Source of the DNA: Streptomyces spinoverrucosus
Lineage (GTDB): Bacteria > Actinomycetota > Actinomycetes > Streptomycetales > Streptomycetaceae
DNA: 48,959 bases
NCBI RefSeq assembly: GCF_006539505.1
Contig: NZ_BJND01000010.1
Span: 1 to 48,959, forward strand
Direction of reading: 5' to 3'
In this document: piece by piece, positions 33,716-42,036 of the stretch
How positions within the stretch are numbered: position 1 is the stretch's first letter
How the letters are laid out: the number at the start of each line of letters is the position of its first letter
The notes under the pieces: generated by a model
The model's database searches: none
The model's input: only the letters and a program-made list of their open reading frames with translations
Told to the model about the DNA's origin: nothing
Program-made: the position numbers and the translations under genes

Positions 33716-34128
33716 CAATGGCACTCGGTGACGTTGGGCGTTGCGGTCAGGAACGGGCGCAGCTCCAGCCACTCGTGGATCGGCTTGCCGCCCGCTCCGG
33801 GGGCGGCCGACAGCTCCCCGGCCAGCTCGACGGCGCGCTCGTAGCTGTCGACGTCGATCACCATCCAGCCGGCGATGAGGTCCTTGGTCTCGGCGAACGG
33901 GCCGTCGGTGACCGGCGGGCGCCCCTCACCGTCGTACCGGACCCATGTGCCCTCGGGGGCGAGCGCCTGACCGTCGACGTACTCGCCGGTCTTCTCGAGC
34001 CGTGCCGCGAAGTCGTGCATGTACTGCATGTGCGCCGAGATCTCCTCCGGCGTCCACTGGTCCATCGGCACGTCGTTGACCGAAGCCGGGGCGCCGCGGT
34101 AGTGCTTCAGCAGCAGGTACTTGGCCAT
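33715..34128 (-). CDS. YciI/DGPF-domain protein partnered with the ECF42 sigma factor
   Basis: A 137-residue YCII-related protein. The dimeric ferredoxin-like fold starts MAKYLLLKHYRG and contains the name-giving TDGPFAETKDLIAGW at about residues 73-87, where Asp and His residues form a small polar pocket. DGPF proteins are almost always encoded beside ECF42 sigma factors and are usually their regulon targets; their biochemical role is open. GAGGAG precedes the ATG at 34128. The gene is coupled to the sigma gene by a one-base start-stop overlap. A short inverted repeat lies just upstream. Confidence 0.88.
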   Translation of the reverse strand: MAKYLLLKHYRGAPASVNDVPMDQWTPEEISAHMQYMHDFAARLEKTGEYVDGQALAPEGTWVRYDGEGRPPVTDGPFAETKDLIAGWMVIDVDSYERAVELAGELSAAPGAGGKPIHEWLELRPFLTATPNVTECH

Positions 34129-34150
34129 CGTGGTTCTCCTCGGTGCTGGT

Positions 34151-34168
34151 GCGACCCATTGTGGTCGC
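34151..34168. promoter_or_regulatory. inverted repeat upstream of the DGPF-sigma pair
   Basis: GCGACC (34151-34156) and GGTCGC (34163-34168) flank a 6-base spacer, 23 bases upstream of the YciI start and 3 bases from the stop of the Fur-type gene. It may be an operator or a weak terminator. Confidence 0.35.
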
Positions 34169-34170
34169 GT

Positions 34171-34671
34171 TCACCCCGGGGACGGAGCCGGATACGGGTT
34201 CTCGACATCGCCGTCCGACTTTTTTTGGGCTCTCTGCCACACGCCCGGCTCCCAACGGCGTGGCGGCGTTTTCTCTTCGGCTTCGGTGGTGTGGCAGTCG
34301 GTGCACAGGCCGGTGAGTTCGACGGTGTGCTCCACCGCGGCGAACCCGGTGTCGGCGGCGATCCGGTCCGCCCACCGTTCGACGACCTCGGAGTCCACCG
34401 GCCGGCTGCTGCCGCAACAGCGGCAGATCAGGTAGTGGCGGTGGCCGTCGGCGGGCCGCCGACGGTAGAGCCGTCCGCCCACCTCGTCGCGTACGACGTC
34501 CACACCGCCCTCCGCCTCCAGGTCACGCAGGGCGCGGTAGACGGTGGTCAGGCCGATCTTGTGGTCGTCGGCGACCAGCAGGCCGTGCAACTCCTGGGCC
34601 GACACGAAGTCCTGGCAGCCCGCGAGCGCGCTCAGGACCGCCTTGCGCTGCCGGGTCGTCCGGCCACCCAC
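34171..34671 (-). CDS. Fur-family metal-responsive repressor, Zur-like
   Basis: A 166-residue Fur-family protein. The winged helix includes TRQRKAVLSALAGCQDFVSA and the recognition helix GLTTVYRALRDLEAEGGVD. The dimerisation domain has GHRHYLICRCCGSS and GLCTDCH, whose CxxC pairs bind structural zinc, plus His and Asp/Glu residues for the regulatory metal. The C-terminal 25 residues (PPRRWEPGVWQRAQKK onward) extend past the usual end and are of unknown role. GGGGGTGA precedes the GTG at 34671. Its place beside metal import and export genes, and the Zur-box-like sites, favour zinc, but iron or manganese cannot be excluded. Confidence 0.86.
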   Translation of the reverse strand: MGGRTTRQRKAVLSALAGCQDFVSAQELHGLLVADDHKIGLTTVYRALRDLEAEGGVDVVRDEVGGRLYRRRPADGHRHYLICRCCGSSRPVDSEVVERWADRIAADTGFAAVEHTVELTGLCTDCHTTEAEEKTPPRRWEPGVWQRAQKKSDGDVENPYPAPSPG

Positions 34672-34726
34672 GGCAGATCACCCCCATCAGCGCTCGCCGG
34701 CTCGGCACGCGCAGGCCATCTGGAAA

Positions 34727-34741
34727 TGACATCCATAACCA
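34727..34741. promoter_or_regulatory. Zur-box-like site upstream of the Fur/Zur gene
   Basis: TGACATCCATAACCA lies 56 bases before the GTG of the Zur-like gene. It matches the site before the znuA-type gene at 12 of 15 positions (TGACATCC[A/G]T[A/T][A/T]CCA is close to both). The 7-1-7 layout is that of actinobacterial Zur boxes. It suggests autoregulation. Confidence 0.55.
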
Positions 34742-34813
34742 TATGAAGGATAGCTCATGTGAGGGGACAGATGTGCGAGCCAAGCCGATCGCCCGGCCGA
34801 CCGACGTGTGGGA

Positions 34814-37030
34814 TCAGCGCACTCGCCGCTCCTCCAGCGGCGCGGCCCGCAGTCGCGCGGTGGTGTCGCTCGGCAGGTGGGGCGTGTGCGCCACCAGTCG
34901 GGCGGAGTTGGCGACCACGGCGATGCTGCTGGTGTTGTGCAGCAGGGCGGCGAGGACTGGGTTGATGGAGCCACCGGCGCCTGCGATGAGGCCGGCGAGG
35001 TTGACGCCGATGGAGAGTGTGTAGTTCTGCCGTACGACGCGCAGGGTGTGTCGGCTGAGTTCCACGACGGCGGCGACCTGGCGCAGGTCGTTTCCGGCGA
35101 GGGCGATGTCGGCGGATTCCAGGGCGACGTGGGAGGAGTGGGCGCCCATGACGATGCCGACGTCGGCGAGTGCCAGGGCGGGTGCGTCGTTGGTGCCGTC
35201 GCCGACCATGGCCACGCTGTGTCCCTCTGCCTGGAGGTCGCGGATCAGCTGGAGTTTGGCCTCGGGCAGGGCGTGGGCGTGGACTTCGGTGATGCCGAGG
35301 GTGTCGGCGACGGCCTGGGCGGTCTCGGGTGCGTCGCCGGTGAGCAGCACGATGCGGGTGGCCCCGAGTTCGGTGAGCTGGTGGACGACGGTGTCGGCGC
35401 CGCCGCGTACGGCGTCGGAGAGGCCGAGCATGCCGATGAGCTTGTCGTCGTGGGCGATGCAGATGACGGTCTCGCCTGCGGCGCGCAGCCGGCTCGTCCA
35501 TTCCTGGGCCGTCTCGGAGAGTTCCATGCCGTGGCGGCGCAGCAGGGCGGGGCTGCCCACCAGCAGGCGGCTGCCGTCGAGTTCGGCGCGCACGCCCATC
35601 CCGAGGACGACCTCGCAGGCCTGGTGGATCGGGATGTGCAGGTGCTGTTCCTCGGTGCGCCGGACGATGGCCTCGGCGAGCGGGTGCCGTGCGTGCAGTT
35701 CGCCGGAGGCCGCGAGGCTCATCACCTGGTCGGCGGTGAACGCCTCGTCGAGGGTGACCACGCTGGTGACCAGGGGGCGGCCGAGCGTGAGCGTGCCGGT
35801 CTTGTCGAAGACCACGGCGGTGACCCGGCCGACGCCCTCCAGGTGGGTGCCGCCCTTGATGAGGGTGCCCCGGCGGGCGCCGTTGCCGATGGCCGCGCTG
35901 ATGGCGGTGGGGGTGGCCAGGCCCGCGGCGCAGGGGCAGGCGATCAGCAGCATGGTCATCGCCCGCCGGGCATCCCGGGTCAGCACGTAGGTGATCCCGG
36001 CGAGGGCGAACGAGACGGGTACGAAGCGGCGGGTGAAGGCGGTGGCGACGGTCTGGATCGGGGCCCGGTCGGCCTGCGCCTCCTCGACCCGGGTGATGAT
36101 CCGCCCGACGACCGTGTCCTGTCCGACCGAGGTGGCCCGTACGGTCAGGGAGCCGGTGGAGACGAGGGTGCCCGCGTACACATCGCTGCCCGGCCGCACG
36201 TACACCGGGAGCGCCTCACCGGTGATGGCCGCCTGGTCCACGAGTGCCTCGCCGGACTCGGCGGTGCCGTCGACGGGGATGCGGTGGTGCTCGTAGACCG
36301 CGACCACGTCCCCGGCCCGGACCTCGGTGAGATCGACCTCCACCTCCACGCCGTCGCGGACCAGCCAGACGCGCTCCTCGCCGATGGAGAGCAGCTCCTC
36401 GATGGCGCGCCGGGTCCGGCGCAGGGTGATGGCCTGCAGGAACTCGCCGATGTTGAGCAGCCACAGCACCATCAGCGCGACCACGTTCTCCCGCAGCACG
36501 AGCGAGATCACGGTCGCCGTCGTCACCAGCAGATCGGTGCCCGCGTGTCGTCTGCCGCCGAGCGTGCGGGCGGCGCCGCGGAAGAACGGCAGCCCCGTGA
36601 ACACGGTGACCGCGCCGAGGAAACCGGCCGAGCCCCCCGGCGCCCACGGGGGTCGGCCGAACAGTCGCCGCAGCCCCACGAGGGCGAGTACCGCGCCGCC
36701 GACCACCAGTCGCGCCACCTCTCCGGTGGAGGAGTCGGGCACGGACCGGCTGGCCCGGGAGGGCGCCCCCGGCGGCGGCGCCTCGTCGAGGGCGGCGACC
36801 AGGCGGTTGACGTCGACCAGGTCGGGCTGCACCCAGACGATCACGGCACCGGTACGCGGGAAGATCCGCAGCGCCCGGAAACCCGGCAGATCGGTGAACC
36901 GCTCGTCGACGATCCCGGCGCAGCCGGGCCGCGCCCGCAGCCACGGGACCAGGAGCCGTACGCGCCCGGCGGCGGCGGAGCGCACCACCACGCCGGAGCC
37001 GGAGGCGGGAGGGGCCACAGGGTCGGGCAT
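34814..37030 (-). CDS. heavy-metal P1B-type ATPase, CtpC-like metal exporter
   Basis: A 738-residue pump. An N-terminal degenerate ferredoxin-like domain (about residues 18-85, RVRLLVPWLRARPGCAGIVD) lacks a classic CxxC. Membrane helices precede the TGEALP actuator motif. The transport motif CPCAAGLATP lies near residue 363, followed by the phosphorylation site DKTGTLTLG (about 408), HARHPLAEAIV and GDGTNDAPAL. The architecture and the adjacent His-tailed small membrane protein match mycobacterial CtpC with PacL1, which export zinc or manganese. It lies 12 bases after the PacL-like gene in the same operon. Export rather than import is expected for the P-type family. Confidence 0.88.
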   Translation of the reverse strand: MPDPVAPPASGSGVVVRSAAAGRVRLLVPWLRARPGCAGIVDERFTDLPGFRALRIFPRTGAVIVWVQPDLVDVNRLVAALDEAPPPGAPSRASRSVPDSSTGEVARLVVGGAVLALVGLRRLFGRPPWAPGGSAGFLGAVTVFTGLPFFRGAARTLGGRRHAGTDLLVTTATVISLVLRENVVALMVLWLLNIGEFLQAITLRRTRRAIEELLSIGEERVWLVRDGVEVEVDLTEVRAGDVVAVYEHHRIPVDGTAESGEALVDQAAITGEALPVYVRPGSDVYAGTLVSTGSLTVRATSVGQDTVVGRIITRVEEAQADRAPIQTVATAFTRRFVPVSFALAGITYVLTRDARRAMTMLLIACPCAAGLATPTAISAAIGNGARRGTLIKGGTHLEGVGRVTAVVFDKTGTLTLGRPLVTSVVTLDEAFTADQVMSLAASGELHARHPLAEAIVRRTEEQHLHIPIHQACEVVLGMGVRAELDGSRLLVGSPALLRRHGMELSETAQEWTSRLRAAGETVICIAHDDKLIGMLGLSDAVRGGADTVVHQLTELGATRIVLLTGDAPETAQAVADTLGITEVHAHALPEAKLQLIRDLQAEGHSVAMVGDGTNDAPALALADVGIVMGAHSSHVALESADIALAGNDLRQVAAVVELSRHTLRVVRQNYTLSIGVNLAGLIAGAGGSINPVLAALLHNTSSIAVVANSARLVAHTPHLPSDTTARLRAAPLEERRVR

Positions 37031-37042
37031 GGCGACCGCCTC

Positions 37043-37357
37043 TCAGTGCTCGTGGTCGTGGGCGTGTCCCTCGACACCGACCGCCGACGGCGGCGGCGCC
37101 TCCTCACCCAACTGCTCCCTGGCCTCCGCCAGCAGGTCCCCTGCCTTCAGACGGGCCTCTTCGGCGGCCGCACCCAGCCGTCGCCCCGTCGTGATGCCGC
37201 CGGCGATCCCGCTGACCAGAAGCCTGCGAGCCGCGGGCTTCGCCTTGGGAGCGGCCTTGGCGGCTCCCCGCAGCACCAGCGCGCCCGCGGCTCCGGACAA
37301 GGCGTAGTGCGTGACGCGGCCCACGACCGCACTGGCGAAAGCGGCGGGATGCATCAT
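37043..37357 (-). CDS. DUF1490/PacL-like membrane metallochaperone of the CtpC-type ATPase
   Basis: A 104-residue protein with a weakly hydrophobic, Ala/Gly-rich N-terminal half (VGRVTHYALSGAAGALVLRG and RRLLVSGIAGGITTGRR). An Ala/Glu helix follows, and the C-terminus is a His-rich metal-binding tail, EGHAHDHEH. In mycobacteria DUF1490 (PacL) proteins carry a similar His/Asp tail and deliver zinc to their P-type ATPase partner. The adjacent downstream gene is such an ATPase. GGAAGGAG lies 3 bases before the ATG at 37357 and 6 before ATG 37354, so 37354 is an equally good start. Confidence 0.82.
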   Translation of the reverse strand: MMHPAAFASAVVGRVTHYALSGAAGALVLRGAAKAAPKAKPAARRLLVSGIAGGITTGRRLGAAAEEARLKAGDLLAEAREQLGEEAPPPSAVGVEGHAHDHEH

Positions 37358-37540
37358 GATCTCCTTCCGCGGAGCGGATTCCTCCGTCTTCGACGCGGTA
37401 AGTCCATTCTCGTCCCGTGATGGGCGTCGCGCATCAGCCGTTGCGCAGAATCGCGGCAGCCGTCGTGACCGCGCAGGCCGAGGCGACCAGAGTTAGGTTC
37501 TTGGTAAGGATTTCCATATCGGATGGCTGGAAGACGGTCT

Positions 37541-37555
37541 TGACATCCGTTTCCA
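37541..37555. promoter_or_regulatory. Zur-box-like site upstream of the znuA-type gene
   Basis: TGACATCCGTTTCCA lies 68 bases before the znuA-type ATG and in the divergent region shared with the PacL-CtpC operon. Its halves, TGACATC and GTTTCCA, flank a central C as in the 7-1-7 Zur box. The related site before the Zur-like gene supports a common regulator. Confidence 0.6.
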
Positions 37556-37622
37556 TCTAGCGTGGGCCAAGCCGGGACAGGCTGAGCTCGGCGGACAACT
37601 CACTTCATCGCGGAGGATCCCC

Positions 37623-38564
37623 ATGCGTGCGTCCTTGTCCCGGCGTTCGGTGCCGCTCATAACCGGCGTCTGCCTGATCACCCTGGCGGGCTGCGGCAGT
37701 TCGTCGGGCTCCGGCAGTGACGCCGACGCCTCACAGACCCCCGTCTCCTCGTCCGCCATTCCGGTGGTGGCCTCGACGAACGTCTACGGCGACATGGCCG
37801 AACAGATCGGCGGCGGGCAGGTGAAGGTCACCTCGATCATCAGCAACCCCGAGCAGGACCCGCACTCCTACGAGGCGAACACCCGGAACCAGTTGGAGCT
37901 GTCCAAGGCGAAGGTCGTCATCGAAAACGGCGGCGGCTACGACGACTTCATCGACCGCATGCTGAAGAGCAGCGACAACTCGTCCGCCGAGGTCATCAAC
38001 GCGGTCAAGATCTCCGGGAAGACCGCCCCGGCGGGCGGCGAACTCAACGAGCACGTCTGGTACGACTTCCCCACCGTGGCCAAGCTCGCCGACAGCATCG
38101 CCACCGCCCTGGGCAAGGCCGACCCGGACGACGCCGGGACCTTCACCAAGAACGCCAACGCCTTCAAGGCGCGACTGAAGCCGCTTCAGGAGAAGGAAGC
38201 GCAGATCAAGGCCGACCACGGCGGCGAGGAGGTGGCCGTCACCGAACCCGTGCCGCTGTACATGATCGAGGCCAGCGGCCTGAAGAACGCGACGCCGGAG
38301 GAGTTCAGCGAGGCCATCGAGGAGGGCGACGACGTCTCCCCGAGGACCCTGCAGGCCACGCTGGCGCTGTTCACCGACAACAAGGTCAAGGCGCTGGTCT
38401 ACAACGAGCAGACCACCGGCCCGCAGACCGAGAAGGCCGAGCAGGCGGCCAAGTCCGCCGGAATTCCCGTCGTCCCCGTGACCGAAACCCTGCCCGAGGG
38501 CAAGGACTACATCGGCTGGATGACCGCCAACGTCGACGCGCTCGCGAGCGCGCTGGCCAAGTGA
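37623..38564 (+). CDS. znuA: metal (zinc/manganese) ABC transporter substrate-binding lipoprotein, ZnuA-like
   Basis: A 313-residue cluster A-I binding protein. The signal peptide ends in lipobox TLAGC (Cys near residue 24), followed by a Ser/Gly linker. Metal ligands are read as His in QDPHSYEANT, His in LNEHVWYDFP, and a C-terminal acidic residue near LPEGKDYIGWM. Where ZnuA normally has a third His, this protein reads VTEPVPLYMIEASG, so Glu is the candidate. No His-rich loop is present. GGAGGATCCCC precedes the ATG. It is first in an operon with ATPase and permease genes and has a Zur-box-like site upstream, which favours zinc. Confidence 0.88.
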   Translation: MRASLSRRSVPLITGVCLITLAGCGSSSGSGSDADASQTPVSSSAIPVVASTNVYGDMAEQIGGGQVKVTSIISNPEQDPHSYEANTRNQLELSKAKVVIENGGGYDDFIDRMLKSSDNSSAEVINAVKISGKTAPAGGELNEHVWYDFPTVAKLADSIATALGKADPDDAGTFTKNANAFKARLKPLQEKEAQIKADHGGEEVAVTEPVPLYMIEASGLKNATPEEFSEAIEEGDDVSPRTLQATLALFTDNKVKALVYNEQTTGPQTEKAEQAAKSAGIPVVPVTETLPEGKDYIGWMTANVDALASALAK

Positions 38565-38575
38565 GGCGGTCCACC

Positions 38576-39454
38576 ATGGCCGCCGTGCCCCACGCCCGCA
38601 CCCGCGACCGCGGGACGACCGACGACGACCGTGGCACCGACGGCCCGGTGATCAGCCTGCGCGGAGCGGCCCTCTCCTACGGCGAGCGCGTGCTGTGGCA
38701 CGACCTCGATCTCGACGTACAACCGGGCGAATTCTTGGCCGTGCTCGGGCCCAACGGATCGGGCAAGACCAGCTTCGTACGCGCCCTGCTCGGCCAACGG
38801 CAGCTGTCCGCCGGCACGCTGACGGTCCTGGGCCACCCGCCCCGCAAGGGCAGTCGGCACATCGGCTACGTCCCACAGCAGGCGACGCTGTCCGCGCACG
38901 CGATGCTGCGCGCCCGGGACCTGGTCCGCTTCGGCATCGACGGACACGGCTTCGGACCCCGGCTGCGCACCGGCGCCGTACGGCAACGGGTCGACGAGGT
39001 GCTCGCGTCGGTCGGTGCCGCCGCGTTCGGGGACGTACCCCTCGGCCTGCTCTCCGGCGGCGAACGGCAGCGCGTGCGCATCGGGCAGGCGCTGGCCACC
39101 GACCCGCGGATCCTGCTGTGCGACGAGCCACTGCTCTCCCTCGACCTGCACCACCAGCGGGCCGTGACGGAACTGGTGGACGCCCGGCGCCGCTCCCACG
39201 GCACGGCGGTGGTGTTCGTGACCCACGAGATCAACCCCGTACTGGGCCTGGTGGACCGCGTGCTGTACCTCGCCCGCGGCGGCCACCGCGTCGGCACGCC
39301 GGACGAGGTGCTGACCTCCGAGTCGCTGTCGCGGTTGTACGGCACGCAGGTCGACGTCATCCGCGTCCGGGACCGGATCACGGTGGTGGGCGTGCCCGAC
39401 GAGGTGGCCGAGCCGCCGCATCACCCCGAACTGCCGCACGGAGTACGGCCATGA
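38576..39454 (+). CDS. znuC: metal ABC transporter ATP-binding protein, ZnuC-like
   Basis: A 292-residue ABC ATPase that powers metal import. Visible motifs are Walker A GPNGSGKTSF (about residues 60-69), signature LLSGGERQRVRI (about 157), Walker B ILLCDEPLLSLD and the switch His in VFVTHEINPV. The first 25 residues are a hydrophilic tail rich in Arg/Asp. The ATG at 38576 is preceded by GAGGCGG; an in-frame GTG at 38561 overlaps the znuA-type stop and is less likely. Its own stop overlaps the permease start (ATGA, 39451-39454). Confidence 0.93.
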   Translation: MAAVPHARTRDRGTTDDDRGTDGPVISLRGAALSYGERVLWHDLDLDVQPGEFLAVLGPNGSGKTSFVRALLGQRQLSAGTLTVLGHPPRKGSRHIGYVPQQATLSAHAMLRARDLVRFGIDGHGFGPRLRTGAVRQRVDEVLASVGAAAFGDVPLGLLSGGERQRVRIGQALATDPRILLCDEPLLSLDLHHQRAVTELVDARRRSHGTAVVFVTHEINPVLGLVDRVLYLARGGHRVGTPDEVLTSESLSRLYGTQVDVIRVRDRITVVGVPDEVAEPPHHPELPHGVRP

Positions 39455-40323
39455 CCCTCGCCGAGGGGATCTGGCAGCAGATCTTCAACTTCGACAACTA
39501 CGGCGAACTGCTCGCCCTGGTCCGCAACTCCCTCATCGCCGGCGCCGCGCTCGGCCTGGTCGGTGGGCTGGTCGGGGTCTTCGTGATCATGCGGGACCTG
39601 CCGTTCGCGGTACACGGCATCAGTGAGCTGTCGTTCGCCGGGGCCTCGGCCGCGCTGCTGCTGGGGGTGAACATCGTGGCGGGCTCGATCGTCGGATCGC
39701 TGATCGCGGCCGGCACGATCGGCCTGCTCGGCTCACGCGCCCGGGACCGCAACTCGGTGATCGGCACGATCATGCCGTTCGGCCTCGGCCTTGGTGTGCT
39801 CTTCCTCGCCCTGTACGAGGGCCGGGCGGCGAACAAGTTCGGCATCCTCACCGGGCAGATCGTCGCCGTGGACACCCCGCAGACGTCCTGGCTGCTCGGT
39901 ACGTCAGCCGTGGTGCTGGCCGCGCTGGCGGTCATGTGGCGGCCGCTCGCGTTCTCCAGCGCCGACCCGGAGGTGGCCGAGGCACGCGGGGTGCCGGTCC
40001 GTGTGCTGTCGTTCGCCTTCATGCTCGTGCTGGGCCTCGCGGTCGCGCTGTCCGTGCAGATCGTGGGGGCGCTGCTGGTCCTCACCCTGGTCGTCACACC
40101 CGCGGCCGCCGCGGCCCGGGTGACCGCGTCGCCGGTGCTGTTGCCCGTGCTGAGCGTGGTCTTCGCGGTCGCCTCGATCGAGGGCGGGATCCTGCTCGCC
40201 CTGGGCAGCAGCATCCCCATCAGCCCGTACGTCACCACCATCTCGTTCACGATCTACCTGGTCTGCCGGGCAGCGGGCACGTACCGGGCCCGGCAGTGGG
40301 GGGCAAGGAGGTCATCGAGCTAG
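39451..40323 (+). CDS. znuB: metal ABC transporter permease, ZnuB-like
   Basis: A 290-residue inner-membrane permease with eight or nine hydrophobic segments. Family features are the start NSLIAGAALGLVGGLVGVFV, the helix-loop ELSFAGASAALLLG, and ALLVLTLVVTPAAAAARVT near the C-terminus, which is characteristic of cluster 9 metal permeases. It completes the binding-protein, ATPase, permease set encoded in order. Paired hairpins follow between it and the convergent carboxypeptidase gene. Confidence 0.92.
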   Translation: MTLAEGIWQQIFNFDNYGELLALVRNSLIAGAALGLVGGLVGVFVIMRDLPFAVHGISELSFAGASAALLLGVNIVAGSIVGSLIAAGTIGLLGSRARDRNSVIGTIMPFGLGLGVLFLALYEGRAANKFGILTGQIVAVDTPQTSWLLGTSAVVLAALAVMWRPLAFSSADPEVAEARGVPVRVLSFAFMLVLGLAVALSVQIVGALLVLTLVVTPAAAAARVTASPVLLPVLSVVFAVASIEGGILLALGSSIPISPYVTTISFTIYLVCRAAGTYRARQWGARRSSS

Positions 40324-40341
40324 CAACACGGCTACGGGCGG

Positions 40342-40415
40342 CCGGGGTCGGCCTGCAGGCCGAATCCCCGGCGCCGTCGGCTGCCTCGCCGATGACCGGT
40401 CGGCCTGCGGGCCGA
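40342..40415. terminator. two similar hairpins between convergent genes
   Basis: The first hairpin has the palindrome CGGCCTG/CAGGCCG (40349-40362), extended by CCGGGG (40342-40347) and CCCCGG (40366-40371). The second, TCGGCCTGCGGGCCGA (40400-40415), is a near-copy of the first core, TCGGCCTGCAGGCCGA (40348-40363), with one changed base. They fill the 132-bp gap between the znuB-type and carboxypeptidase genes and probably terminate both. Confidence 0.65.
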
Positions 40416-40455
40416 TGCGCTGCAGGTCGCCGTCCTCACAGCAACGCGTCTCGGG

Positions 40456-41790
40456 TCACGCCCAGCAGCCGTTGACCGTGGCGGCGAGGCCGTCCAGGGC
40501 GTCCTTGATGTCGTTCCCGTTGGCGGTGGAGCCGTTCTCGACGAAGGAGAAGACCTTCCAGTGCCCGTCCTGTGCCTTCGTCATGCCGCTCAGCGCGATG
40601 GCGCCGGTGAGGGTGCCGGTCTTGGCCTTGACCTTGCCGACGGCGCACTGGGAGTCGGGAGTGTCGAAGCGGCCCCACTCGGGCCCAAGGGTCGCCCCCG
40701 CCTCGCCCGCGACGGGCAGGCCGTCCGCGATGTACTTCAGGGTCTGGCGGTAGCGGGGGTCGGTGGTCAGGTCGAGGATGTCGGCCAGGGTCTGGGCCGG
40801 GATCCGGTTGGAGCGGGACAGCCCGCTGCCGTCGTACATCTCGAAGTGGTCCAGCGACACGCCGTACCTCTGGCCGAGTACGGCCCGTACGACCGCCGTC
40901 CCGTCCTCGAACGTGGCCGGGCGGCCGGCGCCGAGCGCGGTCATTCGCAGCAGCGTCTCGGCGATGTTGTTGTCGCTCACCTTGAGCATGTGCTTCACGA
41001 TTTTGGACAGCTTGTCGGACTGGTGCTGAGCCACGGGGACGTTGCCTGCCCCGGCCACGCCTCGGGTGACGTCGCCGGTGACGGTGACACCCCGGTCGGT
41101 GAGGAGCTTGGCGAAGACCTGTCCCGCGTCCAGGGCGGTGTCCGTGACGGCGTGTCCGTCCACCACGAGGGACCGCACCGGCGCGATCTCGTTCGGGTAG
41201 TAGCCGGTGTTCCAGCCGGTGGCGAGTGTGGGCTCGGGGAAGAGGCTGTCGTCGACTTGGACCTTCACCGACGTGAGACCCGCGTTGTTCAGCCCCGCGA
41301 CGGCGGTCTTGGCGAGCGCGTCGAGGTCGTCGGTGGTGAGGGTGCGGTCCCCGCCGCCGACGAGGGTGAGTGTGCCGTCGCCGTAGACGACCTTGGTGGT
41401 GAACCGGTGATCGGGGCCGAGCACGGTCAACGCGGCGGTGGCGGTCGCGAGTTTGGTGTTGGACGCGGGCATCAGCGCGGTGGTCGCGTTGTGGCCCCAG
41501 ACGACCTTGTCGGTCTTGGCGTCGATCACGACACCGCCGAGCGTGCTGCCGAGGCGCGGGTCCTGGCTGCGGGCGTTCAGGTTGTCGGCGATCTTCTGCT
41601 CGGCGGGGTCGAGTTCGGCGACGGAGGTCTTGGAGACGGCCTTGTCGGCGGCGAAGGCCGACGGGGAGGCCAGGATCGCCCCCGCGATGGGGCCGGTTGT
41701 CGCGATCACGAGCGTTCGCCGGACCGCCGGGCTCATCGCTTTGGGCTTGCGGTGACGTCCGCCGACGGCGGAAGTTGAGGTTCTGGGCAC
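40456..41790 (-). CDS. dacB: D-alanyl-D-alanine carboxypeptidase/endopeptidase (PBP4, peptidase S13)
   Basis: A 444-residue exported penicillin-binding protein. The Arg/Lys-rich start and a hydrophobic core ending ASPSAFA (about residue 47) form the signal peptide. The three active-site motifs of family S13 are SxxK in PASNTKLATA (about residues 108-117), SxN in KVSDNNIAET, and KTG in VKAKTGTLTG. A PBP4-type insert lies between the first two. The enzyme trims or cleaves peptidoglycan peptides outside the membrane. It stands alone, with two CAAG-type palindromes upstream that may be a repressor target. Confidence 0.92.
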   Translation of the reverse strand: MPRTSTSAVGGRHRKPKAMSPAVRRTLVIATTGPIAGAILASPSAFAADKAVSKTSVAELDPAEQKIADNLNARSQDPRLGSTLGGVVIDAKTDKVVWGHNATTALMPASNTKLATATAALTVLGPDHRFTTKVVYGDGTLTLVGGGDRTLTTDDLDALAKTAVAGLNNAGLTSVKVQVDDSLFPEPTLATGWNTGYYPNEIAPVRSLVVDGHAVTDTALDAGQVFAKLLTDRGVTVTGDVTRGVAGAGNVPVAQHQSDKLSKIVKHMLKVSDNNIAETLLRMTALGAGRPATFEDGTAVVRAVLGQRYGVSLDHFEMYDGSGLSRSNRIPAQTLADILDLTTDPRYRQTLKYIADGLPVAGEAGATLGPEWGRFDTPDSQCAVGKVKAKTGTLTGAIALSGMTKAQDGHWKVFSFVENGSTANGNDIKDALDGLAATVNGCWA

Positions 41791-41831
41791 GTGGGGAGCC
41801 TCGGTATTGGGTTCGGTGGACGAGCGAGGTG

Positions 41832-41886
41832 CAAGATCTTGAAGATGAAAGTACCAAGGGTGGGCGGGGCTACTGCCAAGTACTTG
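41832..41886. promoter_or_regulatory. twin 10-bp palindromes upstream of dacB
   Basis: CAAGATCTTG (41832-41841) and CAAGTACTTG (41877-41886) share CAAG/CTTG arms and differ only in the central AT/TA. Their centres are 45 bases apart and the nearer is about 42 bases before the dacB start. They could be a double operator. The rest of 41791-42036 holds no gene I can support. Confidence 0.4.
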
Positions 41887-42036
41887 TGAAGGAATGCGTC
41901 AAGACGACGGCGAAGACCTCTGCGCCTTCGGGCAAGGAATGGTGCACTGCGCGAGAATGCTCGGCCCCTGAACTCCCGTCAGGTGATGTGCCGGAATGTT
42001 CCGCGCCCTTGAGGGCCGCGTGCATGGATGAACGCT

